Of a stretch of DNA of 64,000 nt, positions 1 through 10,900 are shown piece by piece. The DNA comes from Gordionus sp. m RMFG-2023 (Eukaryota > Nematomorpha > Gordioida > Chordodea > Parachordodidae). A model generated the notes under the pieces. The model was not told the DNA's origin and searched no databases. It saw nothing but the letters and a program-made list of their open reading frames with translations. The stretch covers positions 47,944,569 to 48,008,568 of the forward strand of contig NC_088776.1 in NCBI RefSeq assembly GCF_954871325.1, written 5' to 3'. The position numbers were made by a program, and so were the translations under genes. The stretch's first letter is position 1. Each line of letters starts with the position of its first letter.

Positions 1-244
1 TTATTGCTTTTTCAATCTTTTGAATTTTATTTTTAGGATATTTTTTCTCCATTAAACGTTTTCTTTTAATTGGTGATTCTCCAATATTGTGTAATGTTTC
101 ATTAATCGATTCAAAGGCATCCTGATTATGGGTTATTGGGGATATAAATTCTTCGGGAATGTGTGGACCAATTTTACTTAACTGGTATCGGCACGAATTA
201 CATATTTTTTGTTGAAGATATAAATGATTATTTATATTAAGCAT
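1..244 (-). CDS. Partial unknown protein fragment with a CxxC motif, runs off left edge
   Basis: Read on the minus strand, an ATG at 244-242 opens a frame with no stop down to base 1 (81 codons visible). Near residue 15 it reads CNSCRYQLSK, a CxxC pair that could be half of a zinc site. A polar stretch follows, ending in the basic patch SPIKRKRL and a lysine-rich tail, possibly a nuclear signal. The segment is less AT-rich than its surroundings and uses mixed codons, which favours real coding sequence. I do not recognise the family. It could be a first exon of a minus-strand gene lying to the left, or a transposon protein; the ATG may also be internal to an exon with a splice acceptor further right. 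Confidence 0.38.
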   Translation of the reverse strand, partial: MLNINNHLYLQQKICNSCRYQLSKIGPHIPEEFISPITHNQDAFESINETLHNIGESPIKRKRLMEKKYPKNKIQKIEKAI

Positions 245-1039
245 CCATGGAAGAACTGATCTTAAATTTTTTTAAATTTTATGATTTACTTTATTCAGTG
301 GATTGCAACATTTTATCTTATCTTTTAAGGGTTTCATTTAAAAAAATTTATTTATTTTTAAACGACAAGTAAAAATATTTATATGTAAAAGATATGAATC
401 GGTGTTTGTGAAAAAATATTAAAGAAATCAATTTGTATTTTTAGCAACTGTGATTTATCGATTAAATTCGCTAATTAATTTTGCTAATCAGTTTATTTTT
501 AATAATTTTAAGAAAAGATAAAAACAGCTGACTTACTTTTATTAATTTTTTCAGTGTTAAACATATGCTCAAAATTCAAAGACTTTGATCAAAAATTTTA
601 TAGAGAATGCTCAAATTCATTTGATACCCAAAATTTTATAACTTAATTTTTTGTTAATTATATCGCTTAAAAATTTTTTAAAAATCTTTGAAATTTTCTG
701 GTTAATGACAATTTTATAACATTCTTGGTCTTGATGGGTATGACTTAGTCTGTTGAGGGGGGATGGGGGGTAGGCCGGGTAATTATATGATTTTCGATTT
801 TTCCCTTAATAATTTTCCTGCACTCCTTTAATCCTGCTTTTTTGTTCGCATGTTAGTCGGATTTTTTAATTATTTTTAATTTACATTGAAATATTAAAAA
901 AATTATTAAAATTTTTTATCCTGCGAATATCTCAGGGGAATAAGGTTTACAAAGTTATATAATCGAATTTTATGATATATTATACATTAAAATATTTTTA
1001 ATCAATAAAAAAATGAATTTTAACATATTAAAACTATTA

Positions 1040-1550
1040 TATATAGCGCCATCTATTTTTTTTAAAGTATAAAAATCGCAATATTTTTTAAAATAAATAT
1101 CCAGCCATGCTAATTGTTGAAGAAATTATTAAAAAAATAGTAAACGGATAATATTTCTTAAAAAAATTAAAAATCGGAGATCATATACATTTCGAAATAT
1201 TAATTTCAAGTTTTCAACTGACCATAAGATGACCCATATTTTATAAAAAATTAATTTTGATGTTTTCGCCATAATCATAAATTATTAACTTAGCTATTGA
1301 TATTAGATTCAATATTTGATCATATTTAGTTTTAAATTAAAAACTAATTATTTGACATCAGTAAAAAGCAAAAAAAGACGTTTTTTGGACCTTTAACCCA
1401 GATTATCTCGGCTAATATAGTTGCTAATGCGCTAAAATTTTGTTTATAATCTAATGGGAACATATATAACCAGTCTACAACTTTTTATCGAAATTGAAAG
1501 GGGTCGGCCGAAAATCTTGATTTTTTTGCTCATTTGACATGGAATAACCC
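1040..1550. mobile_element. Single arm of the foldback element family
   Basis: This stretch matches the right arm of the foldback element at 20851-21316 over most of its length. Shared landmarks, in order, are 'tatagcgccatctat', 'cgaaatattaat', 'accataagatgacccat', 'gacctttaac' followed by 'attatctc', and the end 'catttgacatggaataaccc'. Only one arm is present, so it is a solo or truncated copy. No protein is encoded. Confidence 0.65.
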
Positions 1551-2120
1551 TTTAATCATAGTCAAATTATATATAAGTTAAACAAAAAAGTTATGCATTT
1601 AATCAAAAATGTTATGATAAGTTATGAAAAATATACATTCTACAATTAAATTTTGAAGTTATGAGAAAATATACAAAACTATGTAATGCATGTAGAAAGG
1701 CCAATTTCAGAAAAGATAAGAGAGATGCAAATATTTACTTATGCATAAAAATTACCTAATTAAGAGATATTAAGTTGTATAAAATTCAATGTGGAATGGA
1801 TCCTTCTTAAGGGTTTTAAAACTCCCATCTGCAAGAATAAATTTTTAGATTATAAAATACAAATGAATAAAAATTTATTTTAAAAGACTTTTTAATTGTA
1901 CACATAAATTAAAATTACTAAATATATACTTTATTAACATTATAATAATAATGGAAAATTTTAGAATAACCCTAAATAAATATAAATTTTTAAATAACAC
2001 CTCATAAGATAGGAAAATTTATAATTCATCCCTCATCAAATAAAAGAGAAAATTCTGAATCCCCATATAATGGTTTAAATTTTAAATAAAATATTTTACC
2101 AGATTAAGAAAAAAAACATT

Positions 2121-2196
2121 TGCCGGGATTCGAACCCAAGTCCAATAATCCATCTAGATTTGTAAGCGAAGTTCTTGCCCTATTGGGCCACAGGCA
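2121..2196 (-). other. tRNA-like sequence (degenerate tRNA or SINE head)
   Basis: On the minus strand this 76-nt stretch has a good internal A box (TGGCCCAATAGGGC) and a near-perfect B box (GGGTTCGAATCCC). The outermost bases pair (TGCC with GGCA). The inner acceptor pairs and the anticodon arm do not form cleanly, and I cannot assign an anticodon. It is either a decayed tRNA gene or the head of a tRNA-derived SINE. A structure-aware tRNA scan would decide. Confidence 0.4.
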
Positions 2197-4988
2197 CTTT
2201 TCAAAATTAACGATTTTTTGAATATATATTATAAAGTGGGACATGAGAGCGTAACGCTATTTTTGTGACAAGGGTTTTATATATATTATAGATGTTTTAC
2301 AGAACTGTTAATATTTTTTATTGTATATCTAATTTTAAATAGAAAAAATTATTGTAATATGTTAATAATGAACACTATCAAATAATTAGAGAAATAAAAG
2401 TGCATATTACTTTAATTTATAATATTGAAACCTATTTTAAGGTCGACAGTATTTCTTATTGTTTCTTCTTTATAAAACATGAGATTTATCCAACTAAGAA
2501 AGACCATTCACAGCAGTTTATGTTTACCTTGTTAATCACATCACCCACTCAATTGATAAGGTATAAGTAGAAATGAAATGGCAAATGATTAAATTTATTT
2601 TTAAAAAATGTCTAATATACCGATTAATTTAAATATTTGATCAAATTATTCGAATAATAATACAACTAATTAGTCGAATAATTATTTATTATTTGAACAT
2701 AACGAATAATTATATTCGCATTCATTACTATCTAACTCGGTTGAGCGGGCCTAAATATCAATATTGGAAATCTATTGTTAAAATTTGAATTTAGAATTAA
2801 TCTAATCATTTTTTATTTAGCTTGATATTTTGTTAATGTTTATATAAAATATAATTAAATGATTATAAAATATTATTGTATAAAATATAGTATCAAATAT
2901 TTCTAATACAACTAAAAATGTGTTTTAATACCGGTTTTTAAAATAAAATGTATCTAGATTAGAGGTCGAATGTGCGAGTTTTTAACTCGAATTCCCACCC
3001 ATCATTTTAAAATATTAAGCTTGCTCATCCACCTATGATTTTTTTAAATATCGGCTGAAAATAAATGCCCGGAAAAAAATTCCCACAGAAAATATTTCCC
3101 TGAAATAAATTCTTCCATATTTTAGATTTTTGTTATATTATCATTTTAGTGGAGATGATGAAAATGTATATAAGATTATTTTTACAAGGCTCAGGTAAAA
3201 AATTTAGGTTTAACTATTTTTTAAATGGGAATTGAGAATATGAGGAGTAACTTTATAAAACGAATCCTTCTTCCAGGTAATTGAAAAAATTTCGTATAAC
3301 CAACCATTTTTAAGGCAATTGTGAAAATTTTCTATTAAAATCCCCCAATTTTATATTTAAAATATTTCTAAAAACTTCTTGGAATTGATTAATAATTTAA
3401 AACAAAATTGGTTTATAAAAATTATTCTTTTAAAAAATAAAAACTGATATGAAGATTGCTGAGGTGTTCAACATGATACTTACTAAGCCATTATTTATTT
3501 CACCGTAATTATCTATTTTATTGGTTATTAAGGTTTAATAATACGCCTAAAGTATATTTTCTATTAATCTAAATTGTTTTAAAAAAATATATATAGATAA
3601 AGGATTATAAAAAAAGGACAATTTTTCGTTCGATATATATTAAAAGATTATTTGATTTATTCTTGCGTTGATTTGATTTGATTTTGGGATAAAAGTAAAT
3701 TCGTATGGAGTAAGAAGGCTCTTGACAGAGATATTTCTTATAAAATTTCCTCCAGTCATGAATCATGATAAGCCTAATTCTTTCCAATAAATATCTAAAA
3801 GTTGGGAAAAAAATATTTATGGGCAAATCAAAAATTATTTAATTTTCTTTAATTACTTGAAACCTCGAAACAAGAAAATTTTAAAAAAAAGTTTTTTAAA
3901 ACAGAGACCTGCCTATCAATGGTGTTAATTTAAAAATTTGGGCCGATCTTAAAAATTTAAAAAAATGAAAGATCCGGGACAGGCTATTACAATTTAATTT
4001 GAACTTATGATAATATTTTACTTTTAGATACTAGGTATCTATCAGGTAATTTAGGTTAGGGGTATGATATAATTAAGCATTCATTTATTTTATAATAATT
4101 GTCATTCATAATTTTCACCAATACTGGGTTCAGTATACTTTGCACACATTATATATTGTAGGTAAAGTTTATGCCACCAAATATAAAAAATAAACCTAAA
4201 TAGAGTGTCATTGCTCAAAAACTTTTTAGCCTATACTAAAAAACAATTAAGCCGACCTAGAATAGAACACAACCTAACTACATTTTATTGTTTATAAGTT
4301 TGGTTAACAATATTATTTGGGAAATTTTTGGATTTTATTTGGGGATATTTTTGAATTTTTTTTTCCATTTTATTAATTTTCTAAAAAAAATACTTTTAGG
4401 TTCTAAAAAGCGGAGAATCATTTTCCTGGGATTATTTTTTCCGGGGAATTATTTTCCTCCTGCCCAATGTATAAAAAATATTTTATTGGTCAATTTGGCT
4501 GTTTATTTATTTTATTTGCATGTATTTATTTTTAAACTTATGAAATATGCAATATTATGAAGTAAAAAATTTTTTTAAAAATAAATTTGAGATTTCCTAG
4601 TTTCACCCGAAGAGTATTTTAAAATACACCCACCCGCCTATTCTGCTAAGAATATTTAAAATCCGTCCCTCATCCGCTTTATGTTAAAATGCGTAACCAG
4701 GGCGGGCGGACTAAAAACCTGCCCATTGCATCTCTGTTCTAGACACTTTAACTAATTCGTGACACATAAACTGATTATTAAATTTTAATAATAAAGTTGT
4801 ATTCATAAATTACTGAAATAACTTTTTTTTCAAATTTTTTAATATGTTTTTTAATAATATTTTTTTAATTTTATGTATAATTTTAACCTCATAAAAAGGT
4901 TAATATTATTTTTTAGAGATTTTATTTTATACATATTTCTCTTCTATATAATCATGTCTAATATTTTTTTTCATCAACATAATTTAAG

Positions 4989-7900
4989 ATTATGTTGGAG
5001 TAGCAAAGGATACTTCAACAGGCTTGGCCAGTATAACAATAGACAAACATGGTATAATAACAATATTACAAAACAATTGATCTTATTTAAGCACATGATA
5101 TCAATTTATTTTGCCTAAATTTGACAAGTTTAACTAGATTTTATCGTCGTGTGAGCATAGGCTTAGCCAGGATTTTCCTGAAATATATTTATATTCATTT
5201 TATTTATATCATACAAAAACAGGACAAAATTTTATAATAGTCATTCCCGGCGCTAATTGGCTTATGAGCCCTCAAATCTTGAATCGAATTTTGTACCAAA
5301 TCAATGAAAATGGTGAAATAGTTAAGAGTAAAATCAAATGCAAAGTGCTGGTCACTCAAAGAGAGGTGCCGGATCTGGTTGTGTTGGAAAGTCTGAAATG
5401 GGCCAAAGGATATTACGGTCACTATGAAGAGTATTATTAATTTGCAATAACAATACCATTATTATTAACGTATATGATATCATCGATCTTTTATTATTCC
5501 TAATATTATTCCATACAGGAGGTCAAGTGATCTAAAAGAAAAATTATATTAAGTTTTTTTAAGAACCCCAATGAATTAGGATATTAGTTGATATGCAAAA
5601 AAAAATTTAATTATATTTTGATTGATTATCGGTGAATCAAAGCATTCATTATCTAAATAAAAAGCGAAGTTAGAATTTGCATATATTTTTTATGAACGTC
5701 ATAAAAGGAGGTAGACCTCTATTCAAATCAGAATTCGAAAAGAAATCTTTGAAGAAGGGTAATTTTTGTCAGATTTTACCTAGAAATGCTAAGAATCTTT
5801 CATAAGTAAATTTTTGTATTTATCACAACATAAATAATTTGCAAGATGAAATCAAAATTTTTTTGAAAATAACTTCAAGATGAAATCAAAAATTAATCTT
5901 TTTGCTCAAAATTTTTTAAATTTGCAAACTGATTTAAATAAAATAAATTTGTCAGAGAAATTTCCAACGACAATGACGAAAAGGAACCAAGAGATCATTT
6001 TAGCGATACATTAACTATATTTAATCCTTCACCAATCAAGGCCTCCGAACGTGATGAATTGTTCAAATCGGGAATATTTGATTATTGCGATATTGTTTGC
6101 CTCAATGAAGTTGAGATCGGGATGCTCACAATTACAGATGAGCCATATAAAGGTTGGGTAAATTTTTTTTAAAATATAGCACTTTTTTTCGACCTTGTCT
6201 ACCAATCACCAAGATGAATTTTATCAATAAAATAATTAGGCAGTAGATTTTATAAAATTAGTGATCCTTTGTCTCGGGCCTGCGGTGTTTTAAAAAATGT
6301 GTTTAGCTTTTAACCATTTTTATAACTGTGTTCCTTAAACCGGAAATTTTTAGAACAGTTAAAAGAAAGAGCGTAATGATTAGTTATCCTATCTCCTATA
6401 TGCAGTATTTATATTGTCAAACCATGGTACTATTTTTGAACAATTACTGTCTTTCACATAAGTAATACTATTATTTGAATGATTTTTTTTCATCGATTCA
6501 AATAACTTAAATAATTGACGAATCTAATTGAATCAATTATTCAAATAATTACAATATTCTAATTAAAATTTATCTAGAAATGATCTATATAATTTTTTAA
6601 TTAAAAAAATATATTAACCCCTTAAAATACCAAGGTATTAAAGACCTAATAAAAATTAAAAATTAATACATTCATAATAACTTACTTATCTATCAAAATT
6701 TCAAAACAAATTTATTAATTATATGATTTTTTGAATGTTCTAAAAATCAAACATTGGGAGGTAACGAGTTTATTTTTTGGTTAAATAATTTAGAGCATTT
6801 TATAAATTGCAACGACCTTGACATTGACTTTAATTGGCCTATGACTCATTTATACCTCTCGGATTAAATAAATTGAACTTCTTGATGGGCCAAGGCGGTA
6901 ACGTTTTTCAGGTGCATTCAAATAAAAAATCGCTCAATAAATTTTATGAATAGTGTCGTGATGACGTTGAAGAAGTGATGGGCTGTCATTATTATTATAT
7001 AAAATACATAGATACCGATTTTGTTTACTTGGTACAATATATTCATATTTAATACAACATATTCTTATTGTCAATTATATTTGATACGGATGATGATGAA
7101 TGGTAATGGGCAAATTGGAGACAGATGGGATTTGGTTGAATGAATGGAATGGTATGATGTCGAAGTAGGGTCAAATGGGAGGCAAATGAGATTTGGTCGA
7201 ATGAATGGAATGGTATGATGCCGGAGTACATTGGAATTTCGGCACCAATTGTAGTAATCTAATCGATTGTATTTGTCGTAAACGTACCAAATCGCATCTG
7301 CCTCCCATTTGCCCATTACCATTCATCATCATCCCAATCCCATATCATTGCTAAATCCCATTCGAATATTACCCATCATTCATCATCATTCTCAAATCCC
7401 CATTTGACCATTATTTATGTTAATCATTTGCCCATTATCAATTCCATTACCATCTCTAATTATTTGACCATTACCATTCTTCATCATTTCCCAAATCAAA
7501 CTAGCTCATTGCATTACCCTTCATCATCATCCCCAAATCAAATTAGACCATTTCAAATTAAATTAGACCATTGCAAATCAAATTAGACCATTACAAATCA
7601 AATTAGACCATTGACAAATCAAATTAGACCATTGCTAAATCCCATCTGCCATCATTCATCAACATTCCCAAATCCCCATTTGACCATTACCATTATTAAT
7701 CATTTGCCCATTACCATTCTTCATCACCCACATCTAATTCATCATTGTTCTCCATATCATTATCCATCTTGTTTCTTCGCAACCTTCTCCATCCCTCCAT
7801 CATCATCCTCAAATCCCCATTTGACCATTACCATTGTTAATCATTTGCCCATTACCATTCTTCATCACCCACATCTAATTCACCATTGTTCTCCATATCA

Positions 7901-10900
7901 TTATCCATCTTGTTTCATTCGCAACCTTCTCCATCATATCCCATTTGATCCTTTATTTGTATCATTATCATTGTACTTTCCTCATTACTCATCCTCCAAT
8001 CTCAATTGATCATTTCACCCCCCATTTGAACATTCCCAATCACCCCTCATTTCACCATTTAATACCCATCAATTATCTAACACCAAGATATTCTTTTTTC
8101 TTTTTTTAATCTTTATAACTTTTCCTTTTTTAATTTTCATAATTTTCTTTAATCTTTTCTTTTTTTTTAAACTTCATAATTTTTCTTTTTTAAAAAAATT
8201 TTTTTTCTTTTCTTTTTAATTTCTTTTTTTTTACAAAACCACATCTTTACAAAACCAATAACCATTATTTAATACATATAACATTGCTTTCAAAAATACT
8301 ATCTAAATATATAATCATTTATCTACAGCACTCATTCCAAAAAAATAATAATTAAAAACACCATATTATAATCGGTTACCACCAAATAAATTGTCTAGTA
8401 ATATATATATATTTTAAATCACTCATAAACATTAATTATATATTATTTCTTTTTACATTAAATATACTAATATTAAATTATATATACAATCATCCATTCC
8501 TTAATTCTTCTTCATCACCATCAACAATTACAAAAGACAATTTAATTAACAACCTTTCCAAAAATAAATAAATAATCGAACAAACATTAACACCATTAAA
8601 TTTCAACATTTCCAAAATCTCCAATTCCAATCAAAAATAAACAAAAATTACATTTAAACACATACACTTATATTATTACAACAATTAACTTTTATTTTTA
8701 TGACCTTTTATTATTCTTAATTAAAAAATAAAATAATCCCCATTATTTACCAAAAAAATTAACTTTCAAATAACATGTAATATATTTTATTTTCCATTTC
8801 GTTAAAAATAATATAACACTAATCAAAATTATCATAAAATCATCTTATATCTTATAAGAAATAATTAATCTTCCTATACCCACCACATTTCCCTTTTAAA
8901 TTAATACACAACATTTAATCTATTTCTATTAAAAAATATATCTCGAAATTTTACTTATAATTTACATCAAAAACAAAATACTTAACAGCTGCATTTTTAC
9001 TTACTATTCCTTAACTTTTATACAAAGAATACTATTAACAATAATCTTTAGACAACTAATTATAGATAAGAATTAAACTAACATATATTTGAAATACCAA
9101 TCACCGAAAAATAATATTTCATTCTCACCACTACCACTTAAGACTCCAAAATTTTTCTATCTATTTAAATAATTACTATTAATCTCACCTATGAATATTA
9201 CAATAATTTTTTTATATCCTCTTCCTCTCTATTATAAACATTCATATATAATCTTTAATTATATTTCCGATTAAAACCTGGGAAAAAAATGATCTTTATT
9301 ATACTAAATCAGAAATCTAATAAAATCAGTATTGCATCAAATTACCAATATAATTTCTTTTAAATTAAGATTAAAGAATATATCTATTTCCATGTTACTA
9401 TAAATGATCATCCTTTCCACATCTAAAACATCTACAGAAACCTTCTATATTCCTTATCTCTACCCCACTCCTGCATACTCTACTCATATGTCCCTCCTCC
9501 CACACCTAAAACACCGTAATCCTTTCGCTCTCCCCATCCACTACCTATACCTACTATCTCAGCACTCCTCTCCATTCTAAACCCCATACTACAACCACCT
9601 TCACAAACCTTTCTAATACTCAACTTACCTACCCAAAACCCTATATAATACACTATTATAAGCACTAGTAATACCACCAGTGCTAAAATATGTAACTGAT
9701 TAATGGTATAATATATAAATTTTGCCATTGTTACTCCTACCTTTTATAATAAAGAAATTAAAAATTTAATCAAATAAATCCTAAAAGACTGATTTGAAAA
9801 CAATAGAACAGCTGTTAAGATCAACAAGGTATAAATGATGTAATACATTAAAATCTAAATTAACCTGATACTTCTAAATATGCCCAGGTCCCGGGTTTCG
9901 TGTACCAATTGTAGTAATCGATTGTAATTGTAAACGTATCAAATATAATTGACAATAAGAATATGTTGTATCAAATATGAATATATTGTATCAAGTAAAC
10001 AAAATCGGTATCTATGTATTTTATATAATAATAATAATAATTGGCAGTCCTTCACTTCTTCAACGTCATCACGACATCTTCCCCCTTTACAAACAATTAC
10101 AATCGAATCGATTACTACAATTGGTACACGAAACCCGGAACTGGGCATATTTAGAAGTATCAGGTTAATTTAGATTTTAATGTGTTACATCATTTATACC
10201 TTGTTGATCTTAACAGCTGTTCTATTTCAAATCAGTCTTTTAGGATTTATTTGATTAAATTTTTAATTTCTTTATTTTAAAAGGTAGGGGTAACAATTTC
10301 AAATTTTATATATTATACCATAAATCAGTTACATATTTTAGCACTGGTAGTATTACTATTGCTTATGGGTAGGTAAGTTGAGTATTAGAAAGGTTTGTGA
10401 AGGTGGTTGTAGTATGGGGTTTAGAATGGAGAGGAGTGCTGAGATAGTAGGTATAGGTAGTGGAAGGGGAGTAGCGAAAGGATTACGGTGTTTTAGGTGT
10501 AGGCAGGAGGGACATATGAGTAGAATTGCAGGAGTGGGGCAGAGATAAGGAATATAGAAGGTTTCCGTAGATGTTTTAGATGTGGAAAGGATGATCATTT
10601 AATTAAGGGTTGTCCCGGGTTTCGGCACCAATTGTAGTAATTGAATCGATTGTAATTGTTTGTTAAGGGGGAAGGTGTCGTGATTACGTTGAAGAAGTGA
10701 AGGGCTGTCAATTATTATTATTATATAAAATACATACCTATTTTGTTTACTTGATACAATATTTTCATATTTGATACAACATATTCTTATTGTCAATTAT
10801 ATTTTATACGTTTACGACAATTACAATCGATTCGATTACTACAAATAGAAAGTGAGACATTTTCACCAAAAGAAATATTCTTCAATTGGCTACAACACAT

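Larger units (their letters stand above)
245..4988. other. AT-rich non-coding stretch with decayed repeats
   Basis: No exon with a recognisable protein match was found here, although the missing N-terminal ribokinase exons would be expected here or further left. It holds one arm of a foldback repeat (1040-1550), a tRNA-like piece (2121-2196, minus), a G-rich patch near 755-780, and a GC-rich repeat fragment at about 4600-4740 that resembles the GC-patch repeats seen at 27.2, 32.8 and 45.3 kb. The rest is A/T-rich sequence with many T-run/A-run pairs. Confidence 0.6.
9400..10843 (-). mobile_element. Inverted LTR-retroelement structure: Gag arm, LTR, Gag arm, PBS, LTR
   Basis: Arms of about 500 bp (9400-9909 and 10120-10603) are reverse complements and flank one complete LTR (9910-10119). 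A second LTR (10633-10843) closes the right side, adjoining a primer-binding site on its inner edge. Both sides of the central LTR carry the same altered PBS (TGGTACACGAAACCCGG), whereas the right-hand one is canonical, so the two arms probably arose from each other by inverted duplication. The arms contain a leader and a Gag remnant with CCHC zinc knuckles. No polymerase domain was recognised. No target-site duplication could be assigned because the left boundary is decayed. Confidence 0.75.

Noticed and set aside
2121-2196. Functional tRNA gene
   Set aside because: A and B boxes are good, but the acceptor and anticodon stems do not pair properly and no anticodon can be assigned.
5204-5422. 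72-codon minus-strand frame
   Set aside because: Antisense of the ribokinase exon 5223-5417.
7611-8009. 132-codon plus-strand open frame
   Set aside because: It lies entirely in tandem repeats depleted of G, so stops containing G are rare; the peptide is His/Pro/Ile repeat with no domain.
7336-8040. CRISPR-like array of regular repeats
   Set aside because: Units are contiguous degenerate tandem repeats without unique spacers, in an intron-bearing animal genome.
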